Notes under the pieces: model-generated
Seen by the model: the letters and a program-made list of their open reading frames with translations, nothing else
Database searches by the model: none
What the model was told of the DNA's origin: nothing
Assembly: GCA_001598975.1 (NCBI GenBank)
Contig: BBXU01001068.1
Span: 1-20,349 of the forward strand
Source: Parachlorella kessleri
Taxonomy: Eukaryota > Chlorophyta > Trebouxiophyceae > Chlorellales > Chlorellaceae
Length of the DNA stretch: 20,349 bases
Reading direction: 5' to 3'
Made by a program: the position numbers and the translations under genes
Shown: positions 1 through 11,100 of the stretch, piece after piece
Numbering within the stretch: position 1 is the first letter of the stretch
Layout: each line of letters opens with the position of its first letter

Positions 1-348
1 CCCGCTGTACCAAGGCTGCCATCAGATGGGGTCTTGCAGAGTGACACGCCTGCAAGGGCTGTGGTCTGCATGGCCGCTGGTACACTTTCTGGGCTATGGG
101 GTCCATGGGTGGGTCCTGGAGCGTCTCAATCTATAGGTGATGCCTGGCGCATTCGGCCAGTATTGCCCCCGCCGCATAAGAACTTTGACACGCTGCAGGT
201 CTGTCAGGTTGGGGTGCGCTCACCCCTATCCGTTTGGCTTGGAAATTGGACGACAATTCCTCATCAGCATGCTTGAAGCTTGTGCTGGATGCCATCGCCC
301 CGCCACCTGCTGACGTGGTGGCCACAACTGTGCCTGCCCCGCCTGCAG
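1..348 (+). other. Unresolved 5' region of the lipase gene
   Basis: No exon can be fixed here. Short open stretches exist (40-130 and 263-345) and some look mildly coding, but their frames and splice sites do not join convincingly to the exon at 349. The true start of the lipase may be here or beyond the left edge. I see no RNA gene or repeat. Confidence 0.4.
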
Positions 349-3300
349 TTGGGCTTCCTGCCTGACCAACTGGCACTGGTGGCCCTGGCCATGGCATCGG
401 GTGTCATGTACATGCCCACCGGCAGCGCGGGAGCCAGCGTGCTCCAGGCAAGTGGAAAGCCAACTTGGGTGCAGGCTAGGAGGTGTGGATTGGTGCTTGG
501 CTGGCCAGCAGAGGCATGAAGCCTAGCCATCGGCTCAGCTTATCGCCAAACTGTGTAGATGTACAGCCACCATAGCGGCTCTCCAATCTCTCAACCACGG
601 TTGGCGCAGTGATCTACGACTTGCTGTCCAATGTTGGCCTGAAGGCTTGTTAAATGGGACTGTCAGCGCCATGCCCCATGCCGCTGCTCGCAGTCTTGGC
701 TGCAAGAGTTCGCCTGGACGGAGGAGGGCCTGGCCGGCGCGCGGTCCCTGCGCAACGAGCACCTGCAGCAGCTGGCGGCAAGCGTGGCGGAGGAGCCTGC
801 CCGGAAGGTGCTCCACATCCTGGCACCCTACCTCGTCTCCAGCTGGTTAGTGATTTACAATGCTTACCTTGCGAGTGACCGTGCAGCTGTTTTGGCGGGT
901 GCAGCCATGGGAGGAGGCGTCTGACACACGCAGAGCTGGGGCGGCGGGTTGGGGGGTTTGGAGGGCGTTGCGGGCATGCCTTGGGCGAGGTCGGGCAGCG
1001 AGAATGGTTGGTAGGGCGACTGCTTCCGGCCTTGCTTGCACTGTGACGCAGCGGGGCAGGGCAGGGCCGTGACGAACCTCGGCTTGGGGGAACCAGGTGT
1101 TGGCTTTGCGGTATGCAGGTCGCAGGCTCAGCACAGCGCGGCGGCCGAGCTGTCCAAGGAGCCCATGCTGTGCTTTGAGACGGCGCTGCGGCTGTTCTAC
1201 TGGTCACGCTTTGCGTACGCATGCACCCCGGTGAGTGCGGAGTGGCACTCTCCCTTCGCTGGCGAGTCTATATTACCCTGCTAGCTGTACTGCTCAAAAT
1301 TGTCAACCGAAGCTCCCCGCCTTGGTAAACCCTCCGTGCGCAGCAGCTGGCTGCGAGGGCTCTTGCCATGCCGACGTGGCATGCATGACATGGCACAGTC
1401 CGTGCGTCTGCCGCATGATGTGTCCGCCGCTGCTGCCCGCAGGACACCGCAAAAGCATTTGTCAAGGCCGAGCCGGCGCTGGATCTCTTCGGTTTGCAGC
1501 ACTATGAGGTTGTGCTGGAGCAAGCCACTGAGACCCTGGGGGTCATCGGCTGGGGCGGCCCCGGCTGCAATCGTGTGGTGCTATCTTTCCGAGGCACCGC
1601 CAACCTCCAGAACGTGCTGACAGATGTGAAGGTCGGTCGGTTGGGATTGCATTCACTGCCACAAGTCTGCACGCCTGAGGCATAAATTTGTGCCTTGCTA
1701 GCTTCTAGGCCGCGGTGGTCGCTGAGACCTTGCAGGGGCCTCTCAAGGCTGTCTGTTAGCCTTGCCTAGGTTGAGAGCACCAGAATGTGCTCGGCAGGTA
1801 CTGGCTTGCTTGAACCTATCAGGGGGGTGTCCGGTGAGCGTGACAGCAAGCAAGCCATGTGCCTCCTTGCAGTAAAATGGCTGTGTTGCTGTTTGCAGTT
1901 TTGGAAGACGCCATACCTCCCCAAGAAGCGGCACCATGGCAGGCTCATACTGGTGCACTCAGGTGAGGGGGTGTAAGCCAGGAAACAGGTGGAGGTATGT
2001 TTCACAGGCAAAGCTAGCGTTATGGTCACGTCATAGCCAACCTAGTGTAAGACAGCATGATGTCTTGCCCCAAGGTATCCTCCCCAAGTTCCTCTGTTGG
2101 GCACTCCTATCCCTGTGAAGCTAGCTGCTGCTATCTTTGGTGCAAGCCTGACCTGCGGGGACGGACGTGCCCTCCCCTGCTGTAGGGTTCTACAAGGCCT
2201 GGCGGGCGGGCAACTTTGGTGAGCGTGTGCTGAGCAAGCTTGAGGAGGTGGTGGGGGGGCTGCAGCTGGACCCCTCCCAGCTCACCATCTACGTCACAGG
2301 CAAGCCAGCCCCGAGTTGGGTGCTACCCCCCATCTGTGCTCAGCTGCCGATGTGTCTCATGGGTAGGGGTCGTGGCGCGACTGGAGGTGTGCAGTTTGCC
2401 ACGAGTTCCCTGGTATTTGTGCGTGGTGCGCGTGGCTCTCAGAGAGTTGTCCTGCTGCGATCTCATGCAAAGCTAGGAATCCTAGCGCTCAGGGGTTAAC
2501 CACTCATGACCCTCCACCCCGCCTGTCCGCACTTGCCTGCAGGCCATTCCCTGGGTGGTGCCCTGGCCAACCATGGCTCGTACCAGGTCCAGAAGAGGTG
2601 GAGCACTGCTCGGGTGCGGTGCTACACGTTCGGCGCCCCGAGGACAGGGAACAGCGCATGGGCGGGGGAGTATAACTCAACGGTGCCCGACACGTGGATG
2701 CTCATCAACCACAATGTGAGAGAGGGCGCATGTGTGGGGGGTGGCTAGGCTCTGCAGCTGGCGGTACTCTTTCAGTATAGCAGCAGATGTCCTGGCATGT
2801 GGTTTGTCAAGCTCACTGGGGAAGCTGTGTTCCCCCAGGCCATGCCCCGCCCCGCCGCCTGATGCATACACCGGCCTGCTGGCCTGCTGATCAGCCTTTT
2901 TGGGCTTGAAAGCTCACTTACAGGTAGCACGGACAGGTAGATATGTACTACGGCGAGTGAAGCACATATCTACCTCTGTGTCCCAGCATGGAAGGTTCCC
3001 ATACCCTGACACGGTCTGTGCACGCCCACCTGCCGTCAGGACCCTGTGCCGCGGATCCCCAAGTTCCTGTACAAGCGCTGCGGGCACCGGGTGACCATCA
3101 CGGAGGCGGGAGACATCATCGTCCGCCCCAGCTACTTTGAGCTGTCCGTGCTCACCAAGTCGGGTGAGGCTGGCTGTGTTGCTGGCCTCGGGGGTGTGGG
3201 ACCCTGCGGGAAGGCAACGGGGTACGTCCGGTCTGTTGCGCCAGCTTAGGCAAGCCTGTCTTGCATGGTGGTTGTACTTTGGCAATGCAGTCAAGAGAGG

Positions 3301-4383
3301 CCTGCGTGGGTGGGTCAGTGCACGGGGAGCTCAGCGGGCTGCTGCGGGCTAGCAAGGGTGGCGGTGGTGCCTAGTGGTGCAGGCGGGACGGTGAAGGATC
3401 ACATGACGGGATCGGGGTACGCGCTCTCGCTAGCAGCGATCATGAAGGCCCAGGTGAGCCACCGGCCCACTTACTGGGCGGGGATGGGGTGTATTGGAGT
3501 GGGGTAAGGGGCCACGGTTACCAAGCTAGCAGGGAAAAGATGTTTCTTTGTTGGGACCTGGCAGCACCAACTTCCGATGGCCCGTGGCGGTGCATGCATA
3601 CCTGTGCTTGCGAAAGAGTTCTGTGGTGGCTGTGAGGCAGACGCGTATGGTTCCCTGAAACCCTGTGCAACCTCGTTTTGCATGCTGCTTCGCTGGAACC
3701 CTGTGCGCAACCTCGGCGCCCCCCCCCCCCCCCCCCCCCCCCCTACTTCAGTTTTCGGAGGCCAAGAGCCTGCCGGGCGGGGACGAGGGTGTCACGGAGC
3801 TGGTGGGGCACCTGGACTGCGGCAAGGCCTTAGTCATGGCCAACATTGACCTGGCCAGCCTGGCGGACCCTGCCGTGCTGCCGGTGCCGCTGGAGAAGCT
3901 GGCGGCAGAGCAGGCGCAGCAGCAGCAGAAGAAGAGGCAGCTGCTGCCGGTGGGTGTCGCGGGCTTGTTAAGAGACTAGGCAGGGAGTCTGTGTGTGGGC
4001 TGCCTACTATGTTTGTCAAGGCAGCCGCGTCAGCCGCGGGTGTGGGTGTTGGGGAGGCATGGTTGGACATGAATGGTTGCCACCCTGCCTTTGGGGCATA
4101 TGGGCTGTGTGCCGCCGTGGGCATGCATTTGTGCTCACATCAAGAGGCACGTGCCCCGACTGCTGGCCTGGTGCTCCTGCCGCAGCGGTTGCCTGGAACC
4201 TGGTGCGCCGGCTCGGATGGGGGCAAGGAGGTGCAGGAGACTGTCCAGAAGCTGGAGCCTTCAGCACCCCCCGAGCTCTCGGAAGCGAAGCTGTCAGCAA
4301 CCGAGCAGGCAGGGACACCCAAGATTGGTGGGACTGGCGCCATGGATGGCTACGCAGCGGACAAGACCACTCCAGATGTTTGA
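349..4383 (+). CDS. Class 3 (fungal-type) lipase, alpha/beta hydrolase; 5' end unresolved
   Basis: Predicted to hydrolyse ester bonds of acylglycerols or polar lipids. Exons by hand: 349-447 (tentative), 694-845, 1119-1230, 1443-1631, 1899-1962, 2186-2299, 2543-2715, 3040-3163, 3383-3453, 3752-3949 and 4186-4383; all junctions keep phase and give about 497 residues. The nucleophile elbow VTGHSLGGALA is formed across the 2299/2543 junction, with Ser at 2548-2550. Asp of DPVPRIP lies at 3040-3042 and His of DHMTGSGY at 3400-3402, in the order usual for class 3 lipases. RVVLSFRGT and RCYTFGAPRTGN are further family blocks. The region before about 1443 is an unassigned N-terminal extension whose first part is hydrophobic and could be a membrane helix. 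The tail is polar, with a QQQQKKR stretch, and I recognise no domain in it. The intron at 2300 has a GC donor. The last exon could in principle be read in another frame, but the phase-0 frame fits the splice sites. The family call is firm; substrate and compartment are unknown. Confidence 0.88.
2300..2542 (+). other. GC-AG intron inside the lipase active-site codon run
   Basis: The donor reads ACAG|GCAAGC and the acceptor reads CTGCAG|GCCATTCC. Joining them gives T-G-H-S-L-G-G, the expected class 3 lipase elbow, with the first Gly codon split G|GC. No nearby GT donor gives this frame. GCAAG(T/C) is the usual form of a GC donor. Retention would read on in frame to a TAA at 2497-2499, before the catalytic Ser. 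Confidence 0.85.
2931..2983. repeat. Inverted repeat in a lipase intron
   Basis: AGGTAGATATGT at 2935-2946 is perfectly complementary to ACATATCTACCT at 2964-2975, with 17 bases between. The pairing resumes after a small bulge with GGACA (2931-2935) and TGTCC (2979-2983), one base being shared with the first arm. It sits in the 324-base intron 2716-3039, where I see no other feature. Confidence 0.6.
3659..3715. repeat. Short imperfect direct repeat next to the poly-C tract
   Basis: AACCCTGTGCAACCTCG (3659-3675) recurs with a two-base insertion (GC) at 3697-3715, just before a run of C in the same lipase intron. It looks like local slippage or duplication. Confidence 0.6.
3719..3743. repeat. 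Poly-C run of 25 bases before a lipase 3' splice site
   Basis: An uninterrupted run of C ends 8 bases before the acceptor (TACTTCAG, exon starting at 3752). It therefore forms the pyrimidine tract of that intron. The other strand is a 25-G run. Homopolymers like this are prone to length change and to sequencing error, so its exact length is uncertain. Confidence 0.9.
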
Positions 4384-5142
4384 GCTCCTGAAGCAGCATC
4401 ACAGTGTGTAGAACGTACAGTTGAGTGGGTGATCAAGGCAGCCAGGGGGCCTATACCACAGGCTTGGCTTCAATGGCTGACTAACATGTATGCAGTTGCT
4501 CTGAACTTGTACGTGAACTGCTCTCCTTTTGTCCACTCCGGCGGCAGTAGCGTGTTTGTGACTGTGTGACTTTAGTGCAGGCTTGGGTCAGCACTGCCGA
4601 CAACCACGTATGGTTGCTGTGATTTTGAGTTGCTGGTTTGAGTCCGGTGACCTTCCTGTCCCGTTTTGAACCTGGCCCCCTGACACACGGCTTGTTACCA
4701 TTCAGACAGCAGCTGAGCAACTCTGATGGCAGTGAGGTTGATCACACACCCACTCTGTTGTTTCCTTAGTATGCATTCGGCTCTGGAAGATGTGTGCTTT
4801 ATTATTTGCCTTTGAGTGAAGGATTGGCTGTCCCATACAATGCCCTTATAATGAATGATCCTGCCCCTCGAAGCAACCCAATGTACACATCGATATCCCA
4901 AGCCGTACCATGTCTATTGAACCGCAACAGCACGCAACTGCTGTTTGGGCTACTTCCAGCCCAACTCAGGCCATCAATCAGGAACCGCAGCAGGCTGCTC
5001 GCCCTCTCAGCAGCCATACAACCAACTGCCCTGCAACACAAATCTGGGCCATGATACACCCCCCTCGGCACCTAGCTTTGCCAGCTCCCAGTCACTCACT
5101 CTCACACCCGCACCACTGCTGCCTTCAGCGCAAGCAGAGAGT
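4384..5142. other. Convergent intergenic region, lipase and DNA ligase 3' ends
   Basis: This holds the 3' untranslated regions of the + strand lipase (stop TGA 4381-4383) and the - strand ligase (stop at 5143-5145). I found no TGTAA on either strand here, so the poly(A) sites cannot be placed. The stretch 4700-5100 is less GC-rich than the genes. Open frames of up to about 90 codons in it have no recognisable similarity and I do not call them genes. Confidence 0.7.
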
Positions 5143-8100
5143 TCAGTAGTCATCGGAGGCGGGCGCTGCCTTGCCCTTCTGCTGGTGCACTGCCTGCCGC
5201 CGGTACATTTCAGCCACCTGCTCTGCGGAGGTGGCATCCTCGGGGCCCTTGTCATCACGCACCCGCACCAGGCGGGGGAACCTGCAGGAAGCCCCCAGCG
5301 ACAGCCAGCAGCGGTCAGCGGCAGCTTGTAGCAGCACAGCAGTAGGAAGGACAAGGGAACAGGTGTGCTTGCTGCACAAGGCAGGGTTGGGGCTCATTCT
5401 GCATCCAGTCATGTCAGTCCAGCCCAGCTCTCCCTCCCTGTCCGCACTACCTGCCACCCATACTAATAAGAAGAGCTACCGTGCAGGGCCGCAGCACTGT
5501 GTTGATGTCAGCACATGTGCAGATGCTGACATCAACACAGGAAGGCCGGCTGCTCACCTCCTCGCACATACGGGCACTGCAACGACTCATGCCAAGCCCA
5601 CAACCTGCGGTTCTGAGCCCCTCCTACCTGATGCTGATGCCCTTGCTGTCATCCACCAGGCCCTGGGCTGCCCGGTGGACTGGGCTGATGGACAGGTCAG
5701 CCGCCTTGACCTCCCACACAGCCTTGGCATCAAACCACACGTCCGGTATCAGGGTTTCTCCATACCTGCAAGCAGTGCACCACACCACTCTTTGCTGTGG
5801 CCAGGATGAGGCATAGGTCCACTGCCTGCGGTGCGGTGCGGAGAGGGCACGAACCAGGGGGTGACACAGTCACGGATACGCTACAGGGGTGATGCGGCAC
5901 TGCTTGGCTCACCAACAACAGATTTTGCGGACCAGGGCTGGTGTGCAGGTTTGGCATGCTCCGGGGGGCCTTTTGTAGGGTGGCAAACAATGCCAGCGCT
6001 CACCTGTAATAGGGCCGCGGCTGCTGGATGACATGATCTCTCAACCCATCCGCCAGCTGCTTCAGCATCTCCTCACTGCACTCCAATGACACTGTTGGTC
6101 AGCTCTCACATGCCATGCTTCACAGGCCAGTCACACTTGCCTTGCCATGACTGCAGCATGCGAAAGAAAGTGGCCGCAGATCAAGGCAACACGCTGCTGC
6201 CAAGGTGGCGAAGACTTCCCCACAGATGACCCACCTGAAGCCAGTGCCAATCTTGGAGATCGTCTGGTACTCCTCTTCGTCAGCGTTATAGACAGCAAGC
6301 AGGTATGACCCAAACACACCTGAAAGGCAATCATGAGGGCAGTCAGGGCATGAACCAGGACGGCAGAGTTGCACACTGAAGGGGCTGTATGACCTGGCAA
6401 GTGCAGCCACAACTGCAAGGGCCAAAGGGGCCAAGGCCTCCATGCACTGTTCCTACTTGCGTAAGGAGCAGAGAAGAGCGAAGACTTAACTTGGAACTCG
6501 TGCACTCTTCACACAGCACTGGCAAGACTCGAGCACCAAGGACTAACTGCCAGTTTTAAGCTGGCTACAAGCCGTTGCCAATGCGATGGGCGACTCACCC
6601 ACGCGCTTGCCCTTGCCATACCAGGCCCCGATGGGCACCACATCAAAGGTGTCCCCCACGCCTGACATGTAATCCTTCTTCAGCTTAAGCCAGTGGGAGG
6701 ACCGTTTGCTGGGCTCATAGGAGTCTGCAGGCAGGGCAGGGTGGCTGCGCAGTGACATACGGGAACGACCTGATGGCTATGTGGGTTGTGGGCAGGCAGG
6801 CTGCTGTGTGCGAGTGCTGTGCTAGGGACTGCCCTCTGCAGTGCACCTCGACTTCAGGCCAGCGTTGTTCTGCTATGAGGCCATGAGCTGAGCTAATGCC
6901 CAAGTAGCTGCTTCCAGTCAGACACTCCGCAGCGCCAACATCGTCCTCAAGACCGCGTTCCCAGAGCTACAGGGTGGCCGACCCCACCCCACCCTCCACC
7001 GACAGCCACCCCAGCCCCCCACCCCTGCCCCCACCCACCCACCCGCCAGGGTCTTCACAATAAGCCCCTCCGTGCCGGCAGCCACCGACTCGTCCAGGAA
7101 GGTCTGCAGCTCCTCCACATCACGAGACGTCTGCACAGCGCCCAGCAACCAAGGAGTTTCGCATAACACCGGTACCTTGCTCAGGGCAGGGGCTGTTGCT
7201 ATGCGCCATGCGTCCCTGGTATGAGGGTGGCACCACCTCCTCGGTGCCAGCCTTCCAGTCCAGCAAGGCAGTGGCAGCAGACTTCGGTGCAGCAGGCCGC
7301 CGCTCCTCAGCAAGCACCCTCACCCCACCAGCACCACCCTAATTCAACACTCCTTCGCTGCCACCTGACCCCCTCCTCCCCCACCTTGGTGGTTGCCAGC
7401 TCCAGCACCCCCGGCTGCGTGCTCAGCGCCTCATGCAGTGCCTCTCTCCGGGCGGTTAGCGGCTCCCGCAGCAGCGCCTTGCCGTTGAGGTAGAGACAGT
7501 CAAAGGCAAAGATGCAGACATTGACTTTGATGCTCTCCATTGTCACATCCTTGCGGGCGCGGGTGCTCAGCACCTGAGAAGGGGGGCGAGGCCACGAGTG
7601 GCGGCTAGTGTGAGGAGCAGCACCAGGACCGATGCAGGAGGAAAGCATGGCCCGGCCGCTGATGAGAGGTACACGGAGCCGGCATAACAAAACAAGCAGG
7701 TGAGAGTTCCACATTGGCTTCTCAGGCAGAAACAACGCCAAAGGCATGCCAAACCCAGGGAGGAGTGTTACCATACATACCCTGCGTCAGCTCACCCCTT
7801 GATCATGCCGTCCCAAGACGCTGTTACAGTGGAGCAAACTAACCCCATTGAGGGGCCCACCTGGCCGGTTATTGTAGTCCGTCTGACCCTGTTCCCGCGG
7901 CCCACCCGACCCTATTACGCACCTCCCTTCACCCTGAACCTCCCCCGCTGGGCCACACGCTCCTGGCACCGCTAAACCAGGCGTGTCCACAGTGGCAGCC
8001 TTTGCGGTGGGGGCGCTCCCCCAGCCCACCCCGCCCACCCACCTGGAATGGCAGGACCTTGCCTTGCTCCCTGTCAAAGGCCACCGCCTCGGCATCAAAT

Positions 8101-11100
8101 ACGACCGAGGCGACGCCCGGCTTCAGCAGCTTGGGGACGAGCGCCGCCACGTCTGGGTACTTGCCCGTGTTGTCCTCGCTGTTGCGGCTGTAAATCTGTG
8201 CGCCAGTGAGAGTCGGGCAGGTGGGGCGGCAGTCAGGGCGGAGGATGTGGGGAGACCATTTGAGGACACAGACAAGCAAGCTGAGCCAACAGGGAACGGG
8301 TTGTGTACCATGGGGTAGGGCCCCCACATGCTTACTCAAATTTCAGTACCCATGACAACACTTCCAGGGCTGCTGTGTAAGCCAGCATGCATAAACAGGC
8401 CAGGCCGTTTCAGGAAATACGAGGGGTCCCGCTCACCGACACTTTGCCGTCCTCGGTAACATGTATCTGCGCCCGTTCCCCGTCGTACTTGTACTCGCAG
8501 GTGAACTCCTGGTCAGTAAACTTGTCCAGGACTTCAGTCACACCTGGCAAGGAGGAGGCAGGAGAGAAGTGAGGCACGACGACGAGACCCAGTACAGGGA
8601 TGACATTCAAGGTGCACGTGGGCCGAACAACCTCCATACTCTCCCTTTCACACAAACCCACTTTTGATCAACAGCTCGAAAACTCCATGGACGGAAAGCC
8701 ACCTGGGCAGCTCGCTAGGTAAGCAACGCTCAACATGCACCTTGGCATGCCGCAGTTGAGCCTGTCTTCTAGCCACCTGCATAAGGACTACCCTCCCTTC
8801 CCCAAAAATGGCAGCAGCCCTGCCCCACCTGTGGTGGGCTTGGCCAGCATGGGCTTGACGGGCACCCCCGGCTTGAAGTGCACGTGCAGCGGCAGCTCCT
8901 CCAGCGGGTGGTTGAGCAGCGCTGGGATCAGCTCGTTATACGACGGGCACTCGCTGTACACCTGCGTGTACATCCCAGTGCAGGTCACCAAGAGGGGCAG
9001 GGCTTGTCATCAGCTAACTACATGGTTGGTTTGACATTCCTTGTCAAGGAGCCTATGGAAACCCTCCCGTGTCTACCAGCCCAGCCCTCAAGACAATCCA
9101 AGCCTTTCGCAAGTATGAACACCACAAGAAATTTGCTCCAAACGAGTGTGCACCACCCGCCATCCCTACGGCACCTGCTTGACCAAGTCTGCCGCCCGCC
9201 CTAGCCTCCCGGCAATGGTCTCGTGGGTGGCGCCCTTCACGTCCTCCCCACGCTGCAGTGCCACCGCATGCGCCAGCGCCACTAGCACAGTCTGCTCTGC
9301 AAGCCCGATCCGCAGCTTGCCCTGCACCGCAAGGCTGGCTGGATGGCGTTGACCCAACAGTTCCATTACATAACGAGTGCGGTGCCCTGAGGGGACTCCA
9401 CTCGTACAGCAGCCTACCATTCAATCTGCCCACGTGCTAGCGATCTGACTGGCCAGAGTGACATATAATCCATGCCTCCAACATTGGCTGTAACCGAAAC
9501 TACAAAATCACGCTCTGCACCAATTTGGAGCGAGCCTGTGCAGCACTTCATCCCACCTGGAGCGCCCGCATGATGTACCCCGCCTCGTTCTGCTTGGCCC
9601 CCACCACCAGCTTCACTATCAGGCCCTTCTTCTTGTCTTGGGAGTGGGAGCCCGTGGTCTCCGCGATCTCCCGGAAGGTCTTGAACACCTGTGCCGCACT
9701 AGGATGGCAGAGTAGCGGGCAGTGCATGGGGCAGACAAGGGTCCTGGGGGCCCGACAATGATGAGCGTCCCGATGGGTTGTGCAAGGGGTGCGTCTGGTT
9801 GAGGATGCATCTCAGGTAATGCTGCTCCTCGGTCAGATTGGAATGACCGGGGAAGCCCACGTAGGCAAGCCGGCAGGCTTGGACCTCCCTCAGGCAAAAC
9901 GCGGGTGCGGAGTGTGCATGTGAGATATCCCATCCTGAGGCAGCAGAGCACACACTCTGCGGCACAACACATGCGCAAGCCCAGGCACCCCCGCCTCACA
10001 TTGCGCACGGTGAGGGGCGGGGGCGGGAACATGGTGCGCTGTGTGGCGCGTGCGCTGGTGGCCACCACGCCCAGGTCCCCGCTCTCATCGTACTCCTGCT
10101 TGATGCGGTCCTCCTTGCGCCCGGTGGCCTGGGACAGTGCCTGTGTTCCCCACAACAACACAGCACCTCCTCACAGCCAGCCTTGCCCGCAGCTGTCATT
10201 ACCACCACCACCCACAACAATATGGTTAGGCAGCAAATAGGGACTGCATAAGAGTCCCGCCACCGCCGTGGTAGTGCTTGTCCAGGCTAGCTACCACACC
10301 AAGCATGCCCCCCACCCTTTCCCCCCAGGGCAGCAATGGCAGTGAACCCACCTTGATGAGCGTGGCATCGCCAATGCCCAGCTCCAGCCCCTCGTGTGCT
10401 GGTGCCACCCGGTTGGTGCACAGATACACGATGGGCAGCAGGTCCTCGGGTGTGGTGGCAACAACGGTGCGGAAGGCGCGAATCAGCAGCCCCGTGATGG
10501 CCAGCCTCTGCAAGGTCAAGTTGAAATGAACAAGCCCAAGGTTGGGACATTGCAGCAGTAGAGAGTGCCTGTACTGGTAAGGGTCAAACCACAAGTACTG
10601 TGTAGCCAAGCGACCAAGTCTATCCCCAGCTCAGCTGTGAAGCAGTCAAGCAAGATGCATCCCCCAGCAAGCACTTCTTCCACCTCTCGGGCAACAACAA
10701 CTGCGCCCACTCTCCCAGTCTACCATGTGTTGCTCACCTTGGGCTCATCAGCAATCGCCTCAAAGGTGTCTGCTAAGAATGAGAAGGGCACCGGCTTGCC
10801 CGCCTCCCAAGTGGCCAGCTTGGATAGGTCAAACGCGCTGTGCTCCGCTGCCGCAGTGACGGCGCCCTTCCCAACCCCATCAACCTACGGCACCAGTTCA
10901 TGTCATGGGTTGCCCTGGCTGCAGAGAGGGGCCCCATGCTGCTGATTACGCACGGACTTGTGGTGCTGCTATGAACACCACGAGGCAAAGCAGTCCTGCA
11001 GTCAAGCAGCTTGCCTTGCGCCGACCACCTAGTAGGACAGTGCACAGCCAACCAGTTGGAAGTCCCATGAACTACCATTCAAACACCAGCCCTTGCAGTC

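Noticed and set aside
650..1222. 190-codon open frame on the minus strand
   Set aside because: It lies opposite lipase exons 694-845 and 1119-1230, is Pro/Ser/Arg-rich in the manner of an antisense shadow, and has no recognisable domain.
4794..5149. Open frames of 79-89 codons in the lipase-ligase gap
   Set aside because: No conserved motif, and frames overlap on both strands. The composition is low-complexity, so they are probably untranslated 3' sequence.
5171..5809. 212-codon open frame on the plus strand
   Set aside because: It is antisense to ligase exons 18 and 19 and their intron, with no coherent domain.
9619..10161. 180-codon minus-strand frame taken as one exon
   Set aside because: Only 10140-10000 is ligase coding sequence. 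The rest reads through a GT donor at 9999 into an intron.
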